DNA of 64,000 nucleotides from Zingiber officinale. Its lineage: Eukaryota; Streptophyta; Magnoliopsida; Zingiberales; Zingiberaceae. Position numbers and translations under genes: made by a program. The notes under the pieces were generated by a model. That model did no database searches. It saw only the letters and a list, made by a program, of their open reading frames with translations, and was not told the DNA's origin. Shown here in pieces: positions 22,697 to 32,470 of this stretch (position 1 is the first letter of the stretch; each line of letters begins with the position of its first letter). Location: contig NC_055993.1 in assembly GCF_018446385.1 (NCBI RefSeq), positions 40,669,645 to 40,733,644 of the forward strand, given 5' to 3'.

Positions 22697-25600
22697 TATT
22701 AGACCCCATGGTTGTTTTGATGTGATCAACCAAGTTGGTTATGTCCTGCTTTGTGTTTGATCCCTGTATCTGAGTGTGCAGGAGCTTAGGAGCGCAGGAA
22801 GTCTAGCGGAAGACGTAGCTAGCGAGAAAGACAGCACGAGAAGGGAGCCGACGGGCTCGGTGCGTCCGAAGGATGAGAGAGCTATGGAAGAGTACACCGG
22901 TGGGCGAGAAGAACGTGCGCGGCGTTCGAGGGATGTAAAGCTGGGACCGAAGACTGCTCGAGGAGAAGGCCAGAAATTAGGTTCGAGTTAGCCCTATTTC
23001 GGTTGGTCGGAATCACCCAAAAGAACGGAACTTCGAAAGTCGAAGCAAAGAAGCAAGCTGGAAAAGCTGCCAGCTTGGAGGCGCCTCCATCAGGCATTGG
23101 AGGCGCCTCCAGCTTGAAGGCGCCTTCAGTCCTTGTTGAAGGCGCTTTCAACCAGGTCAAACTGACCGTTTGCATTCGGATAGAGTTCTATCCGATCACT
23201 CACTTGGAGGCGCCTTGTGTTGGTGTGTATACTAAAAGCCTAGCTTTTGTAAACATTTAATTTTGAAAGAAAAGAATCACATTTGTCAATATCTATATTT
23301 ATTTGTTAAATGTAATTGTTCAATTAATTTATATAAGTAGATAACATGGTGTGTGGTGTCACACTCAGAAGATCATGTTGTCGGTTCTTTATAAATTATA
23401 AACAGTTGCTCATGACTAAGATGGAAAGGAACAAACCATCGGAATAGTCATAGTGTAATTAAGTATTAGTCTATCTTGATTAATAAATTACACTGGTACA
23501 CTCTAAGTGTATTGAGTAAGACCATTTTAGATAAGTTCTTTTTGTACTGACTTAATAAAAGGAACTAGACCTTAGTTATTATGGAAGTGTGTGCTCTTAA
23601 TCCTAATATAATAACAAGCACATATATTTAATATTTATTTCTTTGACTTATCAAAGGGTGAGGTTTAGTTCGATAAATCAATATGCTCGATAAGTTGGGA
23701 AATGATATTACTTATAGTGTGTGTTGTTGATTATAGAAGGAATCTGTGTCCTAGTTATCGAGGTTGAGAATGTCCCCAAGAGGAGCTCATAAGGATTGCC
23801 ATGTTAAACCCTGCAGGTGGACTTAGTCCGACATGACAATGAAGTTGAGTGGTACTACTCTTGGAGCTAGATATTAATTAAGTGAGTTGTCAATAACTTA
23901 CTTAATTAGTGGATATTCATTATTTTAAACACAGGGAGACTAACACACTCATGATAAGAACGAGCCCATAATGTAATTTGGGATTGGTGCGGTAGTGCGA
24001 TAATAACTCTCTAGTGTAATGAGTTATTATCGATGAACTTGAGTTGTGTGTTCGGGGCGAGCACGGGATACTCAAGTTTATCGGAAGGCCAAAACTAATT
24101 TCTCCTCTAGGTCCCTGTCGTAGCCTCATTATAGCCTCAAGACCATCCAAATGTAAGGCTCTTCTTGGTGTCCAAGAAGTGGGTCGGTCCAATGCTTAGT
24201 GACCAAGCAAGGGCCGGCCACATCCTCTTCTATAGGGGATCGGCCCTTTGCTTGGTGACCAAGCATGAAGGGGTCGGCCACAATATTCAAACAAGGAGAG
24301 TTGTTTTTGAATTTTTAAAATCTTCTCTTTGTAGAAAACTATAAGTTTTAAAAGAGAGATATTAATTTTAAAAACTTTTCTTATTTGAATTTGGCCACAT
24401 GTTTTAATAGAGAGTTTTAAAAGTTTTAAAACTTTCCTTTTTTAACCATCCTCATGGTTTAAGGAAAAAAAGGAAGATAAGTTTTAAAATTAAAATTTTC
24501 TATCATCATGTTAAAAAAGGAAATTTTATAAGAGAAGTTTTAAATTTTAAAACATGGTTTTAATTTTTAGAACTTTCCTTTTTTAACTCCTACTTTAGGA
24601 AAGAGAGCTTGTAAAATTTTATAAGAGTTTTTCTTGTAAAATTTTATTAAAAATATATTTCCTTTTTCCCTTGATGAGGTGGCCGGCCACCTTGCTTGGT
24701 GCCCAAGCAAGGGGTCGGCCATAATAAAATAAATAAAATCATCATCAATTAATTTTGGTGATTGATTCAATGAAGAGGAAAGAAAAGGAAAAATAAAAAG
24801 GAAAAAGGAAAAACTAGAGGATGATTTTATTTTTTATAAAAAGTTTTTCCTTATTTGCCTTGGGCAAGTAATATAAAAGAAAGGGTGAGGGGGACTTCAT
24901 GAGACACAATTCTTATTCTCTTGCTTGGAGACCCTCTTGGTGTGGTCGGCCCTCTCCCTTCTCTTTTCCCTTTTGCTCTCTTTTCCTTGGTGGTGGTGGT
25001 GGCCGGATTTTAGAAGAAGAGGAAGAAGCTTTTGGGTGGTGTTCATCTTGGAAGATCATCGCCCACATGACGTCCAAGGCGAGGTGAGGAATACGGCAGA
25101 AGATCTCGAGGTCATTAGCTTACAAAGAGAATGTATAACTAGTAATTTTCTTCTGCATCATACTAGTTATTTTCTTTGTAAGAATTCAAAATACAAGAGG
25201 CAATTAGATCTAGTTTTTCGAATTAATTTTTCGAGTTTGTGTTTTCTTCTTTTTCGAATTTGTGATTCGATTGTTCCTTTTAGTTAACCTAGAGTTATTT
25301 AAGGAAATTAAATATTAGCTTTCCTTAAAAGGTTTTGACTAGGCGGTGGTAGTTGCTCCCATATCCAAGAAGGTCATGTGCCTGGCCATGCAGTCCTGGA
25401 AGCCAATTTTAGAAATTAATATTTAATGGAATTAATAACATAGGTGGATTTGAATCAATAGTGTTAAGTTCCGCTTGCGATTCAAATTTAAACCATTAAG
25501 AACATATAAGTTAAATTTGGAATCAATGATGTTAAGTTCTATCTGCGATTCCTAATTTAACTTCTAAAGAACACAATAGGTTATTTAAGGAAAGGTTCGA

Positions 25601-26038
25601 CACTTGTACAAAAAAAATTTTGTACAGTGGAACCGGTATGTTTTCCTAGGACTAACCAACACCTTGGACCTCTATTGGAGGCGCCTTGGACCTTCGGGAT
25701 AGACTTTCCAGGGGCTATAAAAAGACCCCTGGAGCTAAGAATTATTCATCGATTATTCTTTCAACTCTGTAGTCATTCCTAACAACTTGTCTGAGCTTTC
25801 CATTGTGTAAAAGGCTTCTCCGTCTTCAGAGAAGGAGATCTTTTCAAAGCGCTTTTCTTCTGCCTTGGATTAACAACCATCTTGGTTATAACCAAGTAAA
25901 TTGCTGAGTTCTTTTTCTTTATTTCTATTAAGTTTAATTTTTAATTATTGCTATCTTTTTGAGTTGAAAGACGAGGAGGGTATACTTTATTTTTTCAAAC
26001 AATTCACCCCCCTCTTGCCGGCCTCCACTGCACCTACA
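22697..26038 (+). repeat. 3' LTR of the gag-only element, split by a solo LTR
   Basis: LTR sequence is at 22697-23217 and 25667-26038 (25662-25666 is the duplicated CCTTG). The first base pair is TA rather than TG. Compared with the 5' LTR it has small indels in the palindrome cluster and scattered substitutions, so the insertion is not recent. Confidence 0.85.
23218..25661 (+). mobile_element. Solo copia-type LTR nested in an LTR, TSD CCTTG
   Basis: 2444 bp, begins TGTTGGTGTG and ends CTAACCAACA (inverted TGTTGGT/ACCAACA). It is flanked by CCTTG at 23213-23217 and 25662-25666. There is no internal domain. It contains three clusters of GGCCGGCC/CTTGCTTGG words (about 24200-24275, 24680-24720, 24950-25010) amid AT-rich TTTTAAAA runs. 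Open frames in it, such as 24925-25287, have no family match. Confidence 0.9.
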
Positions 26039-26074
26039 CTATCATGGTTCACTTTAGTCCCACATCTTAGGATT
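26039..26074 (+). promoter_or_regulatory. U2-derived unit A: snRNA upstream element (USE)
   Basis: GTCCCACATCT at 26057-26067 matches the plant snRNA upstream sequence element RTCCCACATCG at all but the last base. Its TATA box is now 3.7 kb away because the CACTA element is inserted 7 bp downstream. Without that insertion the gap from USE to TATA is 33 bp, the spacing of Pol II-type plant snRNA promoters. Confidence 0.75.
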
Positions 26075-26716
26075 CACTATTGTAAATTTTAGATTTAACC
26101 ACACCTAATATACAACAGTTTTTAAAAAACTATTGTCTAATGTATGTCAAAGACAATGATTTTTAAAAAACTGTTGTCTTTTAGTGTTGCTTACATGATA
26201 ATATACAATAGTTTTATTAAACTGTTGTCTATTGAATGTTGTTGAATCCCAAAAAAATAATAGTTTTTTTTAACTTCACGAAAAAAAACTCACGAACAAA
26301 GAGTTTTTTTGTTCGCGTGAGGCTAGGTCACCACTGTCGATTCCCCTTTCCCCTCCTTCCCAACTCGACGCTGATCCTCGCCGCCTATTGACGCCGCGGT
26401 ACTTCTTCTCCCCGCATACATAACCACCAGCCAAGAGTTACTCGACGCCGACTGAAGCCTCATTGAGTCGTGCCTTGCTCCGATCAACGCCATAGCTGCC
26501 GTCGCCGAGCCCTAACTCTTCCCCAACGCCGGAGCCACGAGGAAATCGATCGCGCTAGCACCAAGCATCCACCGCCGGCTAAGGCTCTTCTCCACTGATC
26601 ACTAGAGTCCATCCGGAGATTTCTCTTCTCCTAGAGTCGCCGACCCCGCATTGGTGGATCTCCGGTTAAGAGGGGTTTGAACCCTAGATCTAACCTCCTG
26701 CGGCGCCTCTCTACAC

Positions 26717-27488
26717 ATCGCAGCTTCGACGACCTTTTCTTCCGCTCCCTTGAGACCTTCTTCCCTGAGTTGTGGCGTCGTTGCTACTCCTTTCCTCGGC
26801 GTTAGGAGCGTCCATAGCGATTTCAACAGAACAAGGGTTCCCTCCCTGAAGTTGCCTACTCTATCCCACGTTCGTCGGCCTATGAGGGGAGTCGTTACCA
26901 TGGTAATATAACAACAACAGAAAAAAGTTGTCTTTGCTTCTGTGGTCTTTGTAAACTTTTCCCCTAGATCGTAGAGACCTTCTTCTCTGGTTACTATGAG
27001 AGTCAAGTTCAAAATCGTCTCTTTTTTTTTATTTCTTTTCTTTTCTACTTCAAAACGATCAATTTAATATTTATTTGGTACACGGACATGAGATTTTAGT
27101 AGATACGTTAGTTGATTGTTTGAGACATTAATTTCTTTTTGAGAGTCAGTGGGAATATAATAGTTATTGTAGCTCTTTGTCATTTCATGGGGAAAAAAAC
27201 GTCTATCGTCATTAGCAGCATTGGTTGATTTTATTTGTTATGAATCATTCATAATGTTTTACTCTTGATTTCACTTTTTAACAGGTCATTTCTTTCTTGA
27301 GAGGAACAACATGGGAGCAACCGCCTCCCGATCTAGCTTCTTACTTGTATAAAAATCTAATTGTTTATTTGGGCATGTGTCTTATTCCCGCAGTGACAGA
27401 GTTAATGATGGCAGAGTTCCTATATCTTCAATATGAGGATGCTAAGAAGCCAATATACCTATACATTAATTCTACTGGTACAACAAAA
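26717..27488 (+). pseudogene. CLPR4-like: Captured 5' fragment of a ClpR4-like chloroplast Clp protease subunit gene
   Basis: Exon 1 is about 26717-26902 and exon 2 is 27285-27488, joined by a phase-0 intron with GT (26903) and AG (27284). Exon 1 gives a Ser/Thr-rich, basic leader typical of a plastid transit peptide, ending VRRPMRGVVTM. Its start codon position reads ATC instead of ATG. Exon 2 encodes 68 residues with the ClpP/ClpR fold start: WEQPPPDLASYLYKN, YLGM, FLYLQYED and YLYINSTGTT. ClpR subunits are inactive partners in the plastid ClpPR core. The fragment stops at a GTGAGT donor; no later Clp exon is present. The ClpR4 rather than ClpR1 assignment is from recall of family sequences. 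Confidence 0.75.
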
Positions 27489-27749
27489 GTGAGTAGATAA
27501 GCCATTCCTGAAGGATTATACTAATTTACCATAATGTCATGCTGCATTATTATATTGGGTATTTTTATGCCTTGAATATATTAGAAATTTCTCATTGACC
27601 AGCAGGTTGTACCTTAATAAAAGAATTACTATAATCAATAGATCATTATTTAACAATTTACAGGTTTTGGCTTAATCTTGTGGCGATATATGCCTTTGAC
27701 CTTTGGGTATATGTTAGTTTTAACTGGTATTTCTTCATTTTCATGACAG

Positions 27750-28687
27750 GGTATTGCAGGATGTCCATATTCTTGTCATGGTCAGCATGCTTGCCTATTT
27801 CTGCTTCCTGGAGCAACTCTTAGTAAGATTATTCAACTTTCAAATACAATTTGTATTATTATTATTTTTTGATTTTTTAATGATTTCCAACACACTTGTT
27901 CAATTTAGTCTCATGAGTTTACATTTACTTTCAACTAAAACTTTATTCTAACAGGTTAGTGAATTGGGTCCCCATGCTCTTGCCATATCTTTGCCATTTG
28001 CTTGTGTTCTAGGTCTTCTCGCATCCATGATAGCTTCAACGATGGGTAATTCATCCTTCTCTTCCTATGGTTTTGCAATTTCAGGTATTCCAATATTTTC
28101 TATTAGCTTTCATATATTCAGTATCCATTTTTTTTTATCATACAACAAACCTTAATAGTGTTGTGTGTGATTGCCACATTGTTGTACTGAATCTATGTTT
28201 TTTACAATGCTTTATGTCAAACCATGAATTTGAGTGTTTTATTTACAGTGAGCCAGAGCTACATTTGGGCCTATGCATCGTTCCAATTTGCACCTGTGAT
28301 CCTCTTTGCTCATGTTTTCTATAGTGTGGTAAGGTGATGCGATTCGTCAGATGGATTTGGTAGCCCAAATTTTTTGTTTAATTTTTAATACAGAAGTTGA
28401 AAATCCCCTTGTTGATTCTGCAGCTAGGAGTAAGCCCTGTGTTCTCCATTTTACTTTCCTCATTTACTGGGTTTGGTATTTCAATCAGTATGAACTATTT
28501 GCTTATTGAGTATTTAAATGGAGGGCTAGGAGAACTTTACGCTCGATCCAACTTAATCAGAGTCAGTAGCAGAATGAAGCCAGAAAACCTTGCTGGAGTT
28601 GAAGATGGAGATGACACAAGGCAGCAAGACTTGGAGAACCAGATTCAAGATCCTAACCCTTTGCAACATGGACAAAATCATTCGTAA
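27750..28687 (+). pseudogene. Captured 3' fragment of an unidentified multi-pass membrane protein gene
   Basis: Four exons with consistent splice phases: 27750-27822, 27955-28084, 28249-28328 and 28424-28687 (stop TAA). Together they give about 180 residues with three or four hydrophobic segments (HILVMVSMLAYFCFLEQLL; FACVLGLLASMIAS; FAPVILFAHVFYSV; SPVFSILLSSFTGFGIS). A hydrophilic tail rich in Asp, Gln and Asn follows. Coding is open across all four exons. I do not recognise the family. It follows the ClpR4-like exons in the same orientation, so a spliced chimeric transcript is possible. 28688-29440 may include captured 3' UTR. Confidence 0.65.
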
Positions 28688-29755
28688 AGACTTTGAGGTA
28701 TGATCTACCAACTTGATGCAAGAGATCAAATTTTGTGCGCCTTATATTGATTGATGTTTTTATTGATGGTTGCGATAGATAGGCTTGAACACTGAGTAGC
28801 AATATGATTTCCTACTGCAGCAGCAGTCTAAATCTTAATGTTTTCTTCCTACTATACAATCAAATAAAAACATATTTATGTTGTTTCAAGTAATTACTGC
28901 AGCCATTCCTACTATAGTTGGTGAAAACCTTAGCGTGTTCATGACTTTAAGAGCCACCATATTGTTTCAAGAGGTTACCATTTATGTTACATAGATAACG
29001 CTTTTTGTACTTCTGTTAGATGACTAGATCAAATGGTTTTTATGGTTATGTAACATTTATGCAGTGCAATTAGATTCACGCGTACAGTTTAGTTTCTAAT
29101 TTGTAATATATATCTTTATTCGAATAGGTGTCCTCAAGAGTACTGGGAAGAATGCCGACAAGCCAAAAAAAATGGAGAGACTTTAACAAATTAAGGAGCA
29201 CTAGGAGCTACAGTCCCTCCTCTTCACCGATATCTAAGTAGAAAATCTCGTGTTATATTGTTCTACCTTTGTTTTAATAGTGTTATCATTTTGTTGGTTG
29301 CTTATGAAATTTCTTCATAATGTTATAGATATTATTTTTGAATGTTAGAAAATTGTATATTAAATTTTATTTTGAAATTTAGTATTTTGAATGATTTATA
29401 ATATTGGAAAATTGTGTATTAATTTTTTTTTTATTATCTAAAAAAGACAACGGTTTTTCACCGTTGTCATAGATAGTTTAAAACTATTGTTGAAGACTCT
29501 GCTATTAAAGGTAGACGCTCAAAGACAACGGTGAACAATTGTTGTCGTTGAATGAAAAGACAACGGTTTTTCATCGTTGTAAAACTGTTGTCTTTGCCTT
29601 CAAAGACAACGGTTAAAAACTGTTGTCTTTGGGCACCTCTTTTAACAACACGACATTTAACAATAGTACGAAAAGGGCTACGACAACGGTGAAAAATCGT
29701 TGTTGTTAGGCTTTTTTCTTATAGTGATTGACAACAATGTGAGTGGAGAAGTTTC

Positions 29756-29763
29756 TATAAATA
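29756..29763 (+). promoter_or_regulatory. TATA box of U2-derived unit A
   Basis: TATAAATA lies 32 bp upstream of the U2-like start at 29788, as expected for plant snRNA genes. Confidence 0.75.
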
Positions 29764-29787
29764 CCTTGGGTGGCGATATTAGAAAGC

Positions 29788-29945
29788 ATACTTTCTTGGC
29801 CTTTTGGCTAAAATCAAGTGTAGTATATATTCTTATCAGTTTAATATCTGATATAAAAAATTAAATTAATTTTTTATGAGAGACTTACAATAACTTGTTG
29901 CTGGGGTTCTCGAGCATAATCCTTGCACTATGGGTTTGACGCACT
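29788..29945 (+). pseudogene. U2 snRNA pseudogene, copy A
   Basis: Begins ATACTTTCTTGGCC (consensus ATACCTTTCTCGGCC). It keeps the branch-site-pairing GTAGTA and the TATCAGTTTAATATCTGATAT stem region. The next ~20-25 nt of plant U2 (a TGTGGGCC...CACACG stem-loop) are missing. It continues at an ATTTTTT Sm-like site and a 3' stem resembling CCTTGC...CACT. The deletion and substitutions argue against a working U2. Confidence 0.75.
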
Positions 29946-30038
29946 GTTACCAAGTCCAATTTATGAGTTTGGACACTAATTTACATATATTTATGTATTA
30001 TATTATATTACACATGCAACGATTATGTTGGATGACTA

Positions 30039-30045
<7 letters not shown>

Positions 30046-30084
<39 letters not shown>
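30046..30084. repeat. (TA)n microsatellite
   Basis: About 20 TA repeats at the end of U2-derived unit A; absent from the end of unit B. Confidence 0.95.
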
Positions 30085-30087
<3 letters not shown>

Positions 30088-30246
30088 GAATTTGGACCCT
30101 TTACTAACTAATTTTGATGAAGCCTAAAATTAAATTATGTTAATGTTCTTTTTCTTTTCACACTGAAAATAAATTTAAGACTTATTAGTAATTTTCTCTG
30201 GTTATTTTTTATATATCAAAATTATGCACTGTCATGGTTCTCTTTA

Positions 30247-30257
30247 GTCCCACATCT
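30247..30257 (+). promoter_or_regulatory. USE of unit B
   Basis: GTCCCACATCT, as in unit A. Here the TATA box (30300-30307) follows after 42 bp, about one helical turn more than the usual 33-34 bp. Confidence 0.75.
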
Positions 30258-30299
30258 TAAGAATCTTAAGATTGGTAATACTACGAGAAGATAAACTTC

Positions 30300-30307
30300 T
30301 ATAAATA
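30300..30307 (+). promoter_or_regulatory. TATA box of unit B
   Basis: TATAAATA 27 bp before the U2-like start at 30327. Confidence 0.7.
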
Positions 30308-30326
30308 TCTTGGGTAGGTAGAAAGC

Positions 30327-30495
30327 GTACCTTTCTCGGTCTTGGCTAAGATCAAGTATATTATCTATTTTTATCAATTTAATATCTAATATAAAAAATT
30401 AAATTAATTTTTATGAGGGAAAATATGTTATAATAACTTGTTGTTGAGCATCACCCTTGCGTTGCACTACTACATGAGTTTGACACACTCTACCA
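30327..30495 (+). pseudogene. U2 snRNA pseudogene, copy B
   Basis: Begins GTACCTTTCTCGG and has a 2-bp deletion in the first stem. The branch-pairing region reads GTATATTAT instead of GTGTAGTAT. It shares the internal deletion of copies A and C. The 3' end is comparatively well kept (CACCCTTGCGTTGCACTAC). Confidence 0.75.
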
Positions 30496-30583
30496 AGTCT
30501 AATTTATGGGTTTGGAACATTAATTTACGTGTATTCATGCATTATATTACACATGCAATTTGTGTGCGTGATGGCCAGTCTTA

Positions 30584-30769
30584 ATTAAGAATATGAACCT
30601 TTCAATAAATAATTTTGACGAAACCTAAAATTAAATTATGTTAATGTTCTTTTTTTTACACTAAAAATAATTTTAAGACTTATTAGTAATTTTCTCTAGT
30701 TATTTTTTATATAAAAAGTATGCACTACCATGGTTCTACAACACCATGAGTGGAGAATCTTCTATAAAT
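30584..30769 (+). repeat. U2-derived unit C, upstream part
   Basis: Matches units A and B but lacks the ~20 bp that includes the USE (GGTTCT is followed directly by ACAACACCATGAG). It ends in CTATAAAT, the TATA box duplicated by the hAT-like insertion. Confidence 0.75.
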
Positions 30770-30986
30770 TAGGGGTGAGCAAAAGTTCAGTTAAACTAAA
30801 TTAACCGACTAAACCGACAGAAGTTAAATTTGGTTCGGTTAATTTAGAAATTCATTTTTTGCTAGAAACATTGATTTAATCGGTTCAGGTTCGATTCTAA
30901 AAATTAAAATTTAGTTAAACCAATTAAACCGATATTATGAGTTAAACCAAACCAAACTAGAACTAAACCAAATCGAACCAAACTAG

Positions 30987-31160
30987 TAGGGGAAGAAATT
31001 TTCCCTACGGGTTTGGGGCCCCGCGAAGAAAACCTGAAACGAGGGCGAGTTCGGAGAGTTAGTTCGGGTATGGGTGCAGGTTCAGGGATTTTTAAAATCC
31101 CTGAAATTAAATCGGGGTGGGTATCGGTATTCTATCCCCATCCCCGAACCCGCCCCAGTT

Positions 31161-31194
<34 letters not shown>

Positions 31195-32017
31195 GTGAGG
31201 TAAAAATGAAACCCCTAATTCCTAAACCCTACGTCTTCTACCATTCGCCCATTCGATGTTGCTCCCTTCGGTGCCACCGCTCCTTTCATCACGTCGATCT
31301 CTGCCGATGTCGCTCCCTTCGATGTGGTAACGCCTCCGGCCTCTTTAGTCTCCCGTCATCACTCCCTGCCTACCTCCCTTCTAAGTTCAATCTTTGCCCT
31401 ACACCTCTCTAGTCTCCTGTCAACGTCGTCGACGTACACATCCTTTGATCCTCGTATGTCATCAATGCTTGCTCCCATCATCAGTAAGGCGAGCCATATT
31501 CCAAGTTTTTGTATGTGCAAATTTCTCTCTTCTCTTTCTCTTCCTGGATTCATGAATTCTACTTCAAAACAATATTACCTTGTTTTGTTTCCTTTTCAAA
31601 TACAAATGATGTTTTGCTGGTGTCTTTTGGGATGCCTTGATGCTTATATGCTTGCCAGAGTTGTTAGAATCCTTGTTCTACTATACTTTTCTTTAAAAGT
31701 ATGTTCCTCAAAAAAACTCATCTTTAACATTACCTTATTTTGTTTCCTTTTCAATTGCTAAAAAAATATTGAGGGCAAATCATGTAATCTTGTCTTGTGG
31801 ACCTATCACCATTGATCCCTTTCAATCATTAAGCTATCCGATAAAAAAAATTGGGGACGGGGATGGGGATTTAATCCCCGTAGGGCTGGGGTCGGGGTTG
31901 GGGATTCCTCGATTAGAAAAAATTGGGTATTGGGACAAGGATGAGGGTGGGGATAAAATTTGGGGGCAGGGATGGGAATGGTAAATCCGCCCCCACCCTA
32001 CCCTATTGCCATTCCTA
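30987..32017. mobile_element. Nested hAT-like GC-rich element
   Basis: Left end TAGGGGAAG, right end (inverted) TAGGAATGGCAATAGGG. Imperfect 8-bp duplications CAAACTAG (30979-30986) and TAAACCAG (32018-32025) flank it. Both ends are rich in GGGGATGGGGA-type runs, as in the TAGG...GGCAATGGGG class of hAT MITEs. The interior (31200-31760) has chance open frames and a (TAA)n tract but no gene I can support. Confidence 0.6.
31162..31194. repeat. (TAA)n microsatellite
   Basis: About 11 TAA repeats inside the nested hAT-like element. Confidence 0.95.
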
Positions 32018-32268
32018 TAAACCAGAACCAAACCGATATTATGAGTTGAACCGAACCAAATCAGAACCAAACCTAATCAAATCAAACAAATAGAAAAATT
32101 CAATTATTTCAGTCAAAAATTGAATTAACCAATGTTTTATCTTTTTGGTCGGTTCAGTTTTTTTTTTAAAGTTTGATCGATTCGGATAGTTTGGAAAAAG
32201 TTCGGTCAGTTTGGTTTTTGGTTTAATTGGTTCAATCCATTCAGTTTAAATTGATTCCTCACTTCTAC

Positions 32269-32470
32269 TATAAATATCTTGGGTCAACGATGTTAGAAAG
32301 CATATCTTTCTCTGCCTTTTGGCTAAGATCAAGTATAGTATATATTCTTATCAGTTTAATATATAATATAAAAAATTAAATCAATTTTTTATGAAAGAGA
32401 GTTCGTTATAGTAGCTTGTTGCTAGGGTTTTCGAGTGTCACCCTTGCATTGCACTATTGCATGGACTTGA
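32269..32470 (+). pseudogene. TATA box and U2 snRNA pseudogene, copy C
   Basis: TATAAATA (32269-32276) lies about 33 bp upstream of a U2-like start ATATCTTTCTCTGCC at 32302. The first stem and the TATCAGTTTAATAT region are kept, with the same internal deletion as copies A and B. The 3' end (CACCCTTGCATTGCACTATTGCATGG) is the best preserved of the three. It breaks off at 32470, where another repeat begins. The USE is missing. Confidence 0.75.

Larger units (their letters stand above)
19717..26038 (+). mobile_element. Gag-only Sirevirus-like copia element with both LTRs
   Basis: 5' LTR 19717-20597, primer site TGGTATCAGAG at 20600, gag 20663-21992, polypurine tract at 22683-22695, 3' LTR 22697-26038 (interrupted by a solo LTR). 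There is no protease, integrase or RT, so it depended on an autonomous relative. The flanking 5-mers are CTGTC and CTATC, a TSD with one change; the uninterrupted unit B reads CTGTC at this point. It sits inside U2-derived unit A. Similar gag-only layouts have been described as TR-GAG elements. Confidence 0.85.
26075..29726 (+). mobile_element. Non-autonomous CACTA transposon carrying host gene fragments (Pack-CACTA)
   Basis: Starts CACTATTG and ends CTTATAGTG, so both ends read CACTAT inward. The 3-bp TSD is ATT at 26072-26074 and 29727-29729. Subterminal inverted words (ACAACGG/CCGTTGT and variants) cluster at 26110-26240 and 29440-29710. The 3652-bp interior has no transposase. It carries exons and introns of at least two host genes in the same orientation. 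It lies within the promoter of U2-derived unit A. Confidence 0.88.
29730..30082 (+). repeat. U2-derived unit A, downstream part
   Basis: Contains the TATA box (29756-29763), the U2-like body (29788-29945) and the downstream spacer up to the start of unit B. A (TA)n tract closes the unit. Confidence 0.8.
30083..30583 (+). repeat. U2-derived tandem unit B
   Basis: A complete 501-bp unit: upstream AT-rich part, USE, TATA, U2-like body and spacer. It is uninterrupted and so serves as the reference for the insertion sites in units A and C. Confidence 0.8.
30770..32267. mobile_element. hAT-like non-autonomous element, 8-bp TSD CTATAAAT
   Basis: Ends are TAGGGGTGAGCAAAAG and, inverted on the right, TAGAAGTGAGGAATCAA. 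The TSD CTATAAAT is at 30762-30769 and 32268-32275. Both inner flanks (30800-30980 and 32025-32240) are rich in AACCGAAC/GGTTCGGTT-type words. No transposase. A second element is nested at 30987-32017. Confidence 0.8.

Noticed and set aside
24925-25287. 120-codon open frame with hydrophobic segments
   Set aside because: Inside a solo LTR; T-rich translation with no domain.
26602-27012. 136-codon open frame on the minus strand
   Set aside because: Antisense shadow of the captured ClpR4-like exon 1 and its leader.
31074-31761. Open frames in the nested hAT-like element
   Set aside because: No family resemblance, low-complexity Ile/Asn runs from the TAA microsatellite.
29788-32470. Functional U2 snRNA genes
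   Set aside because: All copies lack a conserved stem-loop and have changes in the first stem, branch-pairing region or promoter; kept as pseudogenes.
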